Shown here: piece by piece, positions 6,515 to 14,787 of the stretch
How positions within the stretch are numbered: the stretch's first letter is position 1
Layout of the letters: each line of letters opens with the position of its first letter
Source: a virus
DNA: 56,111 bases
IMG/VR virus record: IMGVR_UViG_3300025771_000033
Coordinates: 1 to 56,111 of that record
Reading direction: 5' to 3' (one strand)
Made by a program: the position numbers and the translations under genes
The notes under the pieces: generated by a model
Databases searched by the model: none
Seen by the model: the letters and a program-made list of their open reading frames with translations, nothing else
Told to the model about the DNA's origin: nothing

Positions 6515-8140
6515 ATGGAAAACAAAACGCACCAACCCTGCCCCGACTGCGGATCATCCGACGCACTAGCGTACTACGATTGGGGTACAAAATGTTTTAG
6601 CTGCGATGAAGCGAAACCCTACAAGAATGGAAACCAAATGCAACACACACCTGCACCCAAAAAGATTGTTAACATGAACCAGCAAGCTAAGAACTTTATT
6701 GTTTCTGATATTCCTGATCGTAAGATTACTTTAGATACCTGTAAGCGTTATGGTGTGTCGGTTGTCAAGGACGGCAACATGGTCACCGAACACATGTACA
6801 AGTATTACGACAAGAACAGCAACCACATCGGAACTAAGTTCCGCCGCACCAGCGACAAGCAGTTCTGGTCGGAGGGCAACTTGTCAGATGCAGGACTGTT
6901 TGGTCAGAACATCTTTGGTCAGGCAGGTAAGTTCATTACCGTATGTGAGGGCGAGCTTGATGCGATGAGTGCGTATCAGCTTCTTGGGTCGAAGTGGCCG
7001 GTCGTATCTATCAAGAATGGCGCACAGTCTGCGCTGAAGAACTGCCGTCAGGCGCTGGACTATCTCAATAAGTTTGATACGATTGTTCTGTGCTTTGACA
7101 ACGACCAGCAAGGTAAAGATGCACAGCAGGCTGTGGCAAAGCTGTTCGAGCCTAACAAGTGTAAGATCATGAGCCTCGAACTGAAGGATGCTAACGAGTA
7201 TCTGAAGGTCGGTCAGCGTGAGAAGTTCGTGCAGACATGGTGGAACGCACAGACCTACACACCAGCAGGTATTATCAACCTTGCTGATCTTGGTCGCAGC
7301 TTGTACGAAGAGACGCACAATCAGACCTGTCCTTACCCGTGGTCAAAGCTGAACGAGAAGACGTATGGTATGCGTACCGGAGAGCTTATCACGTTTACTT
7401 CTGGCGCTGGTATGGGCAAGTCCAGTATCATGCGTGAGCTAATGTATCACCTGATGCACAATACTGAGGAGAACATTGGCGTCCTTGCAATGGAGGAGAA
7501 CACTAAGCAGACTGCGTTCAATCTCATGAGTGTGGAAGCTAATGCACGTCTGTACATCAAGGAGATTCGTGAACAGTACACACAAGAACAGCTTGATGAG
7601 TGGCAAGAAAAGACGCTCGGCACCGGCAGGTTCTATGTGTTCGATCACTTCGGAAGCATGGACAACGATGAGATTCTCAACCGTGTACGGTACATGGCAA
7701 AGGCTCTCAACACCAAGTGGATTATTCTTGACCATCTTTCTATTCTTGTGTCCGGTCAGGAAGACAACGGCGACGAGCGTAAGTCTATTGATATTCTCAT
7801 GACCAAGCTACGCTCTCTGGTTGAGGAGACGCAGATTGGTTTGCTTCTTGTCTCACACCTACGTCGCCCCGCCGGTGATCGTGGGCATGAGGATGGTCGT
7901 GAGATTACTCTGTCACATCTACGTGGGTCTGCATCCATTGCACATCTGTCTGATGCTGTGCTTGCTCTGGAGCGTAACCAACAGGCAGAGGATGAGGTAG
8001 AGGCAAACACTACTACGATTCGCATTCTCAAGAACAGGTATACTGGTGAGACGGGCATTGCTTGCTACTTGCATTACGACTCCAACACTGGTAGAATGAC
8101 GCAGGTAGATAACCCATTCGTGGAGGACGAAGATGAATAA
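6515..8140 (+). CDS. T7 gp4-type primase-helicase
   Basis: 541 residues in T7 gp4 order. A zinc-binding module (C9, C12, C27, C30; CPDCGSSD...CFSCDEA) reads template sites; the TOPRIM primase core carries CEGELDA at 144-150 and FDNDQQG at 194-200; the RecA-like helicase core has Walker A SGAGMGKSS at 296-304, a Walker B-type WIILDHLSIL near 400 and LLLVSHLRRP shortly after. It primes the lagging strand and unwinds the fork for the PolA at 8867. ATG 6515 is used because TTTGGAGA lies six bases upstream; the TTG at 6503 is inside that site. A long hairpin ends just before the ribosome site. Last bases overlap the next ATG. Confidence 0.95.
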   Translation: MENKTHQPCPDCGSSDALAYYDWGTKCFSCDEAKPYKNGNQMQHTPAPKKIVNMNQQAKNFIVSDIPDRKITLDTCKRYGVSVVKDGNMVTEHMYKYYDKNSNHIGTKFRRTSDKQFWSEGNLSDAGLFGQNIFGQAGKFITVCEGELDAMSAYQLLGSKWPVVSIKNGAQSALKNCRQALDYLNKFDTIVLCFDNDQQGKDAQQAVAKLFEPNKCKIMSLELKDANEYLKVGQREKFVQTWWNAQTYTPAGIINLADLGRSLYEETHNQTCPYPWSKLNEKTYGMRTGELITFTSGAGMGKSSIMRELMYHLMHNTEENIGVLAMEENTKQTAFNLMSVEANARLYIKEIREQYTQEQLDEWQEKTLGTGRFYVFDHFGSMDNDEILNRVRYMAKALNTKWIILDHLSILVSGQEDNGDERKSIDILMTKLRSLVEETQIGLLLVSHLRRPAGDRGHEDGREITLSHLRGSASIAHLSDAVLALERNQQAEDEVEANTTTIRILKNRYTGETGIACYLHYDSNTGRMTQVDNPFVEDEDE

Positions 8141-8414
8141 ACAAGATAATCTAGAGCCACTTTGGAATAGACATAATAAAGACTACGGATTTGAAGAAGA
8201 GTCTTATGTTCTAACAATCAAACTGGTAGGTACAGTTATGGGTACAGGAATATCAGAAGAACATGCTCTTTCTAAAATACAGAAAATGTTCTATTCTCAA
8301 CTAGGAGGAAAAGATATAATTGATTTGTTTACTAAACTAAATGAAAGTGAAGTAGGCATTGGATTTGAAGCGAAACACTTCCCACATGAAGATTGGATGG
8401 ACGAAGATGTCTGA
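8133..8414 (+). CDS. Hypothetical protein (93 aa)
   Basis: 93 residues (MNKQDNLEPLWNRHNKDYGF...), alpha/beta, acidic C terminus (FPHEDWMDEDV). The ATG lies in the last codons of the primase-helicase gene, so it is probably translated by coupling. Its end overlaps the next gene by eight bases. Its place between helicase and polymerase suggests a replication accessory, but no motif supports a specific role. Confidence 0.7.
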   Translation: MNKQDNLEPLWNRHNKDYGFEEESYVLTIKLVGTVMGTGISEEHALSKIQKMFYSQLGGKDIIDLFTKLNESEVGIGFEAKHFPHEDWMDEDV

Positions 8415-8895
8415 GGTTAAAAAGAAGTTTGACAAAGCATTGTATGATGTAGCCGATAAGGCTGCGAAAGATGCTATGGTTACGTGGTTAAAACAAAATG
8501 ATCACAACAATATAGATACTAATGAAACAACTTACTTTGATATTGTCAGCACTGTGTCACCCGACTTACCCCGACATTTGTACGAGGTAGAGGTAAAGTA
8601 TTCATGGAAAACTCCTTGGCCCGACTCGTGGGCTGAGATACGAATACCATATAGAAAGAAAAGATTGCTTGACAAATGGAAGAAAGAATGCGATAATGAT
8701 CTCCTTACATTCGTGGTCTTTCGTAACGACTGCACACAGGCATGGTTCATTGACGGCGACACTGTGCTAAACTCAGAAGTTAAGGAAGTTTCCAACCGCA
8801 ACATCAGGAAGGGCGAACAATTCTTTCACATACCAACAGCAGATGCATACCTAGTGGATATGAAAAATGAAAGCAGTAGTGGACATAGAGACTGA
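8407..8895 (+). CDS. Hypothetical protein, possible PD-(D/E)XK fold (162 aa)
   Basis: 162 residues from ATG 8407 (MSEVKKKFDKALYDVADKAA...). The middle, YFDIVSTV...LYEVEVKYSW, has an Asp and, about 18 residues on, an E-V-K step in a beta-strand setting, which fits the active-site layout of PD-(D/E)XK nucleases; LTFVVFRND and WFIDGD are further strands. This is suggestive only. It sits between helicase and polymerase and overlaps polA by 29 bases. In-frame ATGs at 8359 and 8386 are rejected because they lie inside the previous gene. Confidence 0.55.
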   Translation: MSEVKKKFDKALYDVADKAAKDAMVTWLKQNDHNNIDTNETTYFDIVSTVSPDLPRHLYEVEVKYSWKTPWPDSWAEIRIPYRKKRLLDKWKKECDNDLLTFVVFRNDCTQAWFIDGDTVLNSEVKEVSNRNIRKGEQFFHIPTADAYLVDMKNESSSGHRD

Positions 8896-10498
8896 TGCTA
8901 TCAATGCAAAGAAAATACATTGCATAGTCGCACAGCATTATGAGACGGGCGAGATACGTAAGTGGGTAGGTGACGAGTGTAAAGAGTTTGGTGACTGGTC
9001 CAAGAAGATTGACCAGTTCATTATGCACAATGGCATTAGCTTTGACGCACCATTGCTAAACAAATTCACCGGCTCATCTATCACACCGCTACAGGTTCGA
9101 GACACGCTGCTTGAGTCGCAGTTATTTAATCCGGTGCGAGAGGGTGGTCACTCACTGGAGTCGTGGGGAGAAAGACTTGGTTTTGCAAAGCTTGACTTCC
9201 ATGACTTCAGTGAGTTCTCTCCTCTCATGTTGGAGTACTGTCAGCGTGATGTCGAACTGACACGCAAGCTTGCACAAACTTTAGAAAAGGAAAAGAAAAG
9301 GTTTTCTAATCAGTGCTATGATCTTGAACGAAACATCCGTATTATAATCGACAGACAGCAGGACAATGGCTTTGCTTTTGATCTTATGAAAGCACAGCTA
9401 CTGCTTGCTAAACTTGAGGACGAGCAACACGAACTCGAACGAAATGCACAGGAAGAGTTTGAGCCTACGATTGTAGAGTTAAAGACAAAGACTAAAGAGA
9501 TACCATTTAATATTGCTAGTCGTAAGCAGATAGCTGACCGACTGATGCAGCGTGGATGGGAGCCGGATAAACTCACGGACAAAGGCAATGTGATTGTCAA
9601 TGAGGATGTTCTCTCCAAGATTGATATGCCAGAAGCACAGATGTTTAGTAGATACTTTCTGCTACAGAAAAGAACAGGACTGCTCAAGGCATGGATCAAA
9701 GAGTGTGGAGAGGACATGCGTGTTCGTGGTAGAGTGTTAACGCTCAAGACTATTACAGGACGCATGGCACATCATAGCCCCAACATGGCACAGGTTCCCG
9801 CTGTGTACAGCCCCTATGGAAAAGAGTGTCGTGAGCTATGGACTATCTCTAACCCTGACACCCATCAGCTTGTAGGTACGGATGCCAGTGGTCTTGAACT
9901 TAGATGCCTCGCTCACTACATGAACAACGCTGACTTCACTAACGAAGTTCTTACAGGCGATGTTCATACCGCCAATCAACGTGCAGCAGGACTGTCCAAC
10001 AGAGATCAGGCAAAGACTTTTATCTATGCTTTTCTTTATGGTGCAGGTCCAGCAAAGATTGGTAAGATAGTTGGAGGCGGTACTGGCAAGGGGCAGAAGT
10101 TAATATCTAAGTTCCTTGCTAACATGCCAGCACTGCGTACACTGCGATCTAATATACAAGAAGCTGCACAGCAAGGCAGTATTCCCGGCCTTGATGGTAG
10201 GCGTCTTATGATTAGGTCAGAACATGCAGCACTTAATACTTTGCTTCAAGGTGCTGGCGCTATTGTCTGTAAGCAGTGGCTTGTAGAGATAGACAAACGG
10301 GTAAGGAAGTCTGGCCTAGATGCCAAGCTGGTAGCGTCTGTACATGACGAATACCAGTTCGAGGTAGCGAAGCCAGACATAAATAGGTTCACTAAGATAA
10401 CTAAGGAGGCTATGTATCAAACACAGAAAGTATTTAACTTCAAGTGTGATTTAGATTCTGATTATAAAGTTGGAAATAATTGGGCAGAAACACACTAA
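8867..10498 (+). CDS. Family A DNA polymerase with 3'-5' exonuclease
   Basis: 543 residues. N-terminal DEDD exonuclease: VDIETDA (D6, E8), MHNGISFD (53-60) and YCQRD (124-128). Polymerase: LKTITGRM, motif A GTDASGLELR (D339), O-helix RDQAKTFIYAFLYG (379-392) and motif C SVHDEY (D494). The residue matching E. coli Pol I Phe762 is Tyr387, as in T7 and many lytic marine phages. At 543 residues it is well short of T7 polymerase (about 700), and I see no room for a thioredoxin-binding thumb insertion. Replicates the genome with the helicase and SSB. ATG 8867 overlaps the previous gene by 29 bases. Confidence 0.95.
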   Translation: MKAVVDIETDAINAKKIHCIVAQHYETGEIRKWVGDECKEFGDWSKKIDQFIMHNGISFDAPLLNKFTGSSITPLQVRDTLLESQLFNPVREGGHSLESWGERLGFAKLDFHDFSEFSPLMLEYCQRDVELTRKLAQTLEKEKKRFSNQCYDLERNIRIIIDRQQDNGFAFDLMKAQLLLAKLEDEQHELERNAQEEFEPTIVELKTKTKEIPFNIASRKQIADRLMQRGWEPDKLTDKGNVIVNEDVLSKIDMPEAQMFSRYFLLQKRTGLLKAWIKECGEDMRVRGRVLTLKTITGRMAHHSPNMAQVPAVYSPYGKECRELWTISNPDTHQLVGTDASGLELRCLAHYMNNADFTNEVLTGDVHTANQRAAGLSNRDQAKTFIYAFLYGAGPAKIGKIVGGGTGKGQKLISKFLANMPALRTLRSNIQEAAQQGSIPGLDGRRLMIRSEHAALNTLLQGAGAIVCKQWLVEIDKRVRKSGLDAKLVASVHDEYQFEVAKPDINRFTKITKEAMYQTQKVFNFKCDLDSDYKVGNNWAETH

Positions 10499-10503
10499 AG
10501 CTA

Positions 10504-10532
10504 TTGACTACCACAAACTCATGTGGTATAAT
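10504..10532 (+). promoter_or_regulatory. Sigma70-type promoter for ssb with palindromic spacer
   Basis: TTGACT (10504-10509), a 17-base spacer and TATAAT (10527-10532), a near-consensus housekeeping promoter directly after polA. The spacer contains the inverted repeat CCACA-N6-TGTGG (10511-10526), a candidate operator. Transcription would begin near 10539 and give a leader of about 80 bases before ssb. Confidence 0.85.
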
Positions 10533-10562
10533 ATATGCTGTTGTTTTGTAGTAGACAGCACC

Positions 10563-10598
10563 GGGGAATGATCCCCATTCATGGCCGCAATGGTGCGG
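10563..10598 (+). promoter_or_regulatory. Two hairpins in the ssb 5' leader
   Basis: GGGGA-ATGA-TCCCC (10563-10576) and CCGCA-ATGG-TGCGG (10585-10598) stand side by side in the ssb leader, upstream of an AAAGGAGA ribosome site. They could protect the messenger from decay or bind a regulator; no riboswitch class is recognised. Confidence 0.65.
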
Positions 10599-10617
10599 TA
10601 TTTAAAAGGAGAAAGAA

Positions 10618-11076
10618 ATGAACGATCCTATTTACATTACTGGTAAGTGCCACTATGCTTCTATCACTGAGCCGAACACCAAGTTTGACCCGGTATGGAG
10701 CATTCAGGTAGAGGTGGACGATGACAATCGCTCTGTCATTGAAAGCGCAGGACTGCCCATCGCCAACAAGGGTGATGATCGTGGCGACTTTGTAACCATC
10801 AAGCGCAAGGTACTGCGTAAGGATGGTACGCAACGTGCAGCGCCTATTGTAAAAGACTCACAGAATAATCTGTGGAATGGTAAGCTGGTAGCCAACGGTA
10901 GTAAAGTAAATGTTAAGGCTATTCCTTACGAATGGAATTATGCTGGTAAATCTGGTATCTCTGCTGACCTTGCAGCAGTTCAGATTGTTGACTTCATTGA
11001 GTATAGTGACAGCCGAGAAGACTTTGCTCCGGTCGATGGTGGTTACGTTCAGAACTCTGAAGCCGTTCCCTTTTAA
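10618..11076 (+). CDS. Single-stranded DNA-binding protein
   Basis: 152 residues, no close sequence signature but the traits of phage SSBs: beta-rich core (FDPVWSIQVEVDDD, GDFVTIKRKV, VNVKAIPYEW), conserved-looking AAVQIVDFIEY, and a flexible acidic tail ending SEAVPF, like the DDIPF-type tips that bind replication partners. It follows helicase and polymerase. It is expressed from its own near-consensus promoter and closed by a strong terminator, which fits a protein needed in large amounts. A gp2.5-like or DUF2815-like origin is likely; which one I cannot say. Confidence 0.8.
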   Translation: MNDPIYITGKCHYASITEPNTKFDPVWSIQVEVDDDNRSVIESAGLPIANKGDDRGDFVTIKRKVLRKDGTQRAAPIVKDSQNNLWNGKLVANGSKVNVKAIPYEWNYAGKSGISADLAAVQIVDFIEYSDSREDFAPVDGGYVQNSEAVPF

Positions 11077-11090
11077 CTAGCATAGAAAGG

Positions 11091-11131
11091 AAGAGGGAGG
11101 GAGTTTCTGAGTCAGCTTCCTCCCTCTTTTT
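11091..11131 (+). terminator. Intrinsic terminator after ssb
   Basis: AAGAGGGAGG (11091-11100) pairs with CCTCCCTCTT (11119-11128) around an 18-base loop, followed by a T-run to 11131. It closes the ssb cassette. The next gene starts at 11135, leaving no room for a promoter, so read-through must be partial for the downstream genes to be expressed. Confidence 0.85.
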
Positions 11132-11134
11132 ATT

Positions 11135-11995
11135 ATGAAAACAATAGACACTCTCGTTGAAGATATATATAGTCTGTTCTCACTTGATCCTATAGATATG
11201 GACGAGAGTGAAGTAGACAAACACATCGACACCTTTGGTGAAATGCTGAAGGTTCACATTAAAGACTTTATGTATGACACGCCCAAAGATCGTGGTAATC
11301 TAAGGCTCTCTGCTATTGGAAAGCCAGACCGCCGCATCTGGTACGATGTCAATCAGCCGCTTGATCAGGCCGACCTAACTCCAGCCACACGTATCAAGTT
11401 TCTATATGGTTATATTCTTGAAGAGCTTTTGCTTCTATGTTCTACCATATCAGGACACGAGGTGAAAGATCAGCAGAAAGAAGTGGAGGTAGAAGGTGTT
11501 ACCGGACATCAAGATTGTATTATTGATGGCGTCGTTGTGGATTGTAAGTCTGCTAGTGGTATTGGCTTCGACAAGTTTAAGCACAACAAGTTAGCAGAGG
11601 ACGATCCCTTTGGTTATATCGCACAGATATCTGCTTACGCAGAAGCTAATGGTATTAATGAGGCGGCGTTTCTTGCGATCAACAAATCAACAGGAGAGAT
11701 ATGTCTTACCAAACTACATCATATGGATATGATCAATGCCAAGCAGCGAATCTCTCACCTTAAAGGATTGGTTTCACAGGATTCTCTACCTGATAGGTGC
11801 TACTCCGATCTACCTGATGGTAAGTCTGGCAACCGTAAGCTTCCTGTTAGTTGTGTTTATTGTGGCTATAAGCGAGACTGTTGGGCTGATGCTAATCAAG
11901 GTAAAGGTATTCGTGTCTTCAAGTATGCACATGGTCGCAGGTATCTTACCAACGTGGCTAAAGAACCTGATGTGGAGGAAGTGACTGACTGGTGA
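11135..11995 (+). CDS. RecB/Cas4-like PD-(D/E)XK exonuclease with Fe-S-type cysteines
   Basis: 286 residues. RecB-family nuclease motifs in order: LEELLLLC (E97, C102), GHQD (D127), VVVDCKSA (D136, K138) and AQISAYAE (Q164, Y168). Near the end C240-x2-C243-x5-C249 repeats the spacing of the Fe-S cysteines in Cas4, AddB and Dna2, with C102 a possible fourth ligand. Probably the phage exonuclease for recombination or host-DNA degradation (role of T7 gp6). No ribosome site is visible before ATG 11135, which sits three bases after the ssb terminator; the first in-frame alternative Met at 22 would remove little. Stop overlaps the next GTG (GTGA). Confidence 0.85.
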   Translation: MKTIDTLVEDIYSLFSLDPIDMDESEVDKHIDTFGEMLKVHIKDFMYDTPKDRGNLRLSAIGKPDRRIWYDVNQPLDQADLTPATRIKFLYGYILEELLLLCSTISGHEVKDQQKEVEVEGVTGHQDCIIDGVVVDCKSASGIGFDKFKHNKLAEDDPFGYIAQISAYAEANGINEAAFLAINKSTGEICLTKLHHMDMINAKQRISHLKGLVSQDSLPDRCYSDLPDGKSGNRKLPVSCVYCGYKRDCWADANQGKGIRVFKYAHGRRYLTNVAKEPDVEEVTDW

Positions 11996-12387
11996 CACAT
12001 TGGGAGTATCATAAAGAGTTTGACACAAAGAATAACTTTGGCTTTGTTTATCGAATAACCAATAAGAAAACTAAGAAAGCTTACATTGGTTGTAAACAAT
12101 ATTATGTAACACGTAAAGGTAAGAAAGTAGAATCTAATTGGAGAATATATACAGGCTCTAGTAAATACCTTAACGAAGACATCAAGAAGATTGGCAAGAA
12201 ACATTTCCGGTTTCAAGTTGTCGGTGAGTATAAAAACAAAAGAAGTCTTCGGTACTATGAGTGTTATTTTCAAATGATCTACAAAGTTCTTACAGCAAAG
12301 TTAGAAGGTACGGATGAACCCGCCTACTACAATAACTATGTGGGCGGGAAATTTTATCGCCCCGTTCAGGAGGCTGAAGATGAGTGA
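11992..12387 (+). CDS. GIY-YIG nuclease
   Basis: 131 residues with GFVYRI at 17-22 and AYIGC at 30-34 (the GIY and YIG elements), Arg51 in NWRIYTGSS and Glu90 in RYYECYF, which match the catalytic Arg and Glu of the fold. Could be a homing-type (Seg) or Holliday/debranching nuclease of the phage. GTG start at 11992 overlaps the previous stop. It lacks a separate DNA-binding domain, unlike classical homing enzymes, so a role in replication or recombination is also reasonable. Confidence 0.8.
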   Translation: MTHWEYHKEFDTKNNFGFVYRITNKKTKKAYIGCKQYYVTRKGKKVESNWRIYTGSSKYLNEDIKKIGKKHFRFQVVGEYKNKRSLRYYECYFQMIYKVLTAKLEGTDEPAYYNNYVGGKFYRPVQEAEDE

Positions 12388-12700
12388 CATCCTTGACTTC
12401 GATAGTCTTTATGACCTAACTCAAAAAGACCCAGACAGAACTCTTAATCTAGCTATTATACTTCAGGCGTTGCTAGATATGAGTAAGCCAAAAGAACCTA
12501 ATGAAACTAATGAGACTGCTCTTCAGAGAGATCAGGCATCAGCATGGGTGTTTGCTTCAGTTGGTGTTACCTGTGAGAACTTCGAAAGCACATGTCATAT
12601 GGCCGGACTAGAGCCAGACACTGTTAGAAACTTTGCAATTAAAGCTGTAACCTCGGAGAATGTAAATGAAATCAGACGAAAGCTTAACTCGTTCCTATGA
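12380..12700 (+). CDS. Hypothetical helical protein (106 aa)
   Basis: 106 residues from ATG 12380 (MSDILDFDSLYDLTQKDPDR...). CAGGAGGCTGAAG upstream gives a strong ribosome site; the in-frame ATG at 12314 lies inside the GIY-YIG gene and is rejected. Mostly helical, two cysteines (CENFESTC). Overlaps the next gene by 35 bases. Not recognised. Confidence 0.7.
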   Translation: MSDILDFDSLYDLTQKDPDRTLNLAIILQALLDMSKPKEPNETNETALQRDQASAWVFASVGVTCENFESTCHMAGLEPDTVRNFAIKAVTSENVNEIRRKLNSFL

Positions 12701-12974
12701 CGAAGCAAACTACCCAAAAGAGGAACGCAACTATGATTATTATCTTAGACGCATGAAAGAAGAAAGAGCATTAGAACAACAGGTGGGAGGACAACACTAC
12801 AAGGGATGCAAGATACAACCAGTTGAATATATTCACGCCAATGGGCTTGACTATCTGGAGGGCAATGTGATAAAATACATTACTCGACATCGCACTAAGG
12901 GGGAGGGAAGAAAGGATATTGAGAAAGCAATCCACTATGCCCAACTCATATTGGAAATGGAATACGATAAGTAG
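12666..12974 (+). CDS. DUF3310-family protein
   Basis: 102 residues. After a charged N-terminal 38 residues comes the DUF3310 signature: VGGQHYKGCKIQPVEYIH, LDYLEGNVIKYITRHRTKGEG and DIEKAIHYAQLILE. The family is common in phages next to nucleotide-metabolism genes and is sometimes annotated as a nucleotide kinase; I know of no firm assignment of function. Here it directly precedes the ribonucleotide reductase. GGAG seven bases before ATG 12666. Confidence 0.85.
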   Translation: MKSDESLTRSYDEANYPKEERNYDYYLRRMKEERALEQQVGGQHYKGCKIQPVEYIHANGLDYLEGNVIKYITRHRTKGEGRKDIEKAIHYAQLILEMEYDK

Positions 12975-12989
12975 AAAGGGAACAAAGCT

Positions 12990-14675
12990 ATGCCACAATT
13001 TCGATCTAATGAAAATCCTATGTTTCGCTCCAAGTTTAGCGAAGACATATTCAAACATAAGTATGCCCACCATGGGTGTGAGACATGGGATGCACTAGCG
13101 GCCACACTGGTAGATGATGTGTGTCAGGACTACCTACCGAAGGAAGACAAGGACGAACTGAAGCGTATGATCACCGACCTGAAGTTTATTCCCGGTGGTC
13201 GTTATCTTTATTATGCTGGACGTGATAACAAGTTCTTTAATAACTGTTATCTGCTACGTGCAGAGGAAGATACTAGAGAAGATTGGGCTGACATCTCTTG
13301 GAAGTCTGAGTCCTGCCTGATGACAGGCGGTGGTATTGGTATCGACTACTCCGTGTATCGTGAAGAGGGACGTATACTTAACGGCACTGGTGGTCTTGCC
13401 TCCGGCCCTATTCCAAAGATGCAGATGATCAATGAGATTGGTCGTCGTGTTATGCAGGGTGGTAGTCGTAGGTCTGCTATCTATGCCAGCCTTAACTGGA
13501 AACATCCCGACGTTGATAAGTTTCTTGCCAGTAAGAACTGGTATGATATGCCCGTAGGAGAGACAGGTTTCTCTGTTGGTCAGATCAAAGAGCAGGACTT
13601 TAACTTCAATGCTCCACTGGATATGACAAACATCAGCGTTAACTACGATACTGAATGGTTACTTAACTACTGGAAGACAGGAGATGTTGGGGATACTTTT
13701 AAGCAGAATGTTAGACAAGCCCTATCTACCGCCGAGCCGGGGTTCTCTTTCAATTTCTTTGAGAAGGAAAATGAGACACTACGTAACGCTTGTACGGAGG
13801 TTACATCCGAAGATGATTCTGATGTTTGTAATCTTGGCTCTATTAATATGGGGCGCATTGACGATCTAAAAGAGTTTGCAGATGTAGTCGAGCTTGGCAC
13901 TAAGTTTCTTCTGTGCGGCACACTCAGAGCCAAGCTACCCTATGACAAAGTTTACAAGACAAGAGAAAAGAATCGTAGGCTTGGTCTTGGTCTTATGGGT
14001 ATGCACGAATGGTTGATTAAAGGAGGACAGAAGTATGAAGTTACCGAAGGACTTCACAAGTGGTTGGCAGTCTATAAAGGAGTTAGTGACCACGTTAGCG
14101 CCGACTTTAGTAGTACTCTTGGGTGTAGTCGCCCTGTCGCAAATCGTGCCATTGCTCCTACCGGCTCAATAGGTATTCTAGCTGGAACCTCTACGGGTGT
14201 TGAACCTATCTTTGCAGTTGCCTATAAGCGTAGGTATCTAAAAGGTGGCAACCGTTGGCACTATCAGTATGTGGTGGACAGCGCAGCACAGGAGATCATT
14301 GATCTGTACGGCGTAGACCCAGCAAACATTGAGTCTGCTCTTGATCTTGCAGAAGACTACAAAAGGCGTATGAAGTTTCAGGCAGATGTACAAGACTACG
14401 TTGATATGTCCATTAGTAGTACTATCAATCTGCCCAAGTGGGGGAGTAAACTTAACAATGAAGATACAGTTGATGAGTTTACCAATACTCTTGCTTCTTA
14501 TGCTCACAGGCTGCGAGGTTTCACGGTGTACCCTGACGGGTGTAGGGGAGGACAGCCTCTTTCTTCGGTGCCGTATTCTGAAGCTGTAGAAAAGCTTGGT
14601 GAAGAGTTTGAAGAAGGACTAGAGACACACGACATCTGCGATATTACTGGACATGGTGGTAGCTGTGGCGTGTAA
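12990..14675 (+). CDS. nrdJ: Class II (cobalamin-dependent) ribonucleotide reductase
   Basis: 561 residues. Reduces ribonucleotides to deoxyribonucleotides. The first redox Cys is C86 (FFNNCYLL), the radical site N266-x-C268-x-E270 (NACTE), the partner Cys C280 (DSDVCNLGSIN). APTGSIGILAGTSTGVEP and a Cys-bearing tail (HGGSCGV) are also typical. A single gene with no NrdB partner indicates the adenosylcobalamin class, so the host must supply B12. At 561 residues it is compact. AAAGGGAAC upstream. The next short gene starts inside its 3' end. Works with ThyX in dNTP supply. Confidence 0.9.
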   Translation: MPQFRSNENPMFRSKFSEDIFKHKYAHHGCETWDALAATLVDDVCQDYLPKEDKDELKRMITDLKFIPGGRYLYYAGRDNKFFNNCYLLRAEEDTREDWADISWKSESCLMTGGGIGIDYSVYREEGRILNGTGGLASGPIPKMQMINEIGRRVMQGGSRRSAIYASLNWKHPDVDKFLASKNWYDMPVGETGFSVGQIKEQDFNFNAPLDMTNISVNYDTEWLLNYWKTGDVGDTFKQNVRQALSTAEPGFSFNFFEKENETLRNACTEVTSEDDSDVCNLGSINMGRIDDLKEFADVVELGTKFLLCGTLRAKLPYDKVYKTREKNRRLGLGLMGMHEWLIKGGQKYEVTEGLHKWLAVYKGVSDHVSADFSSTLGCSRPVANRAIAPTGSIGILAGTSTGVEPIFAVAYKRRYLKGGNRWHYQYVVDSAAQEIIDLYGVDPANIESALDLAEDYKRRMKFQADVQDYVDMSISSTINLPKWGSKLNNEDTVDEFTNTLASYAHRLRGFTVYPDGCRGGQPLSSVPYSEAVEKLGEEFEEGLETHDICDITGHGGSCGV

Positions 14676-14787
14676 AAAGATGTGTAAACTAGATGAAGAT
14701 AACCGTTACTGCATTGGTTGCGGTAGAACTATAGAAGAAATAATACAGAAAGGTAAAAAAGTCCTTGACAAAATACCTAACAGGTAG
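14653..14787 (+). CDS. DUF1289-like small Cys protein (44 aa)
   Basis: 44 residues with CKKMCKLDEDNRYCIGCGRT, which matches the DUF1289 pattern (C-x3-C-x8-C-x2-C followed by R-T and EI). Probably binds Zn or an Fe-S cluster. ATG 14653 lies inside the nrdJ end; GTG 14665 and ATG 14680 are alternatives, but starting after CKKMC would lose two cysteines. Its last 23 bases overlap the hsp20 promoter. Unknown function; perhaps a redox or metal partner of NrdJ (inference from position). Confidence 0.7.
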   Translation: MVVAVACKKMCKLDEDNRYCIGCGRTIEEIIQKGKKVLDKIPNR

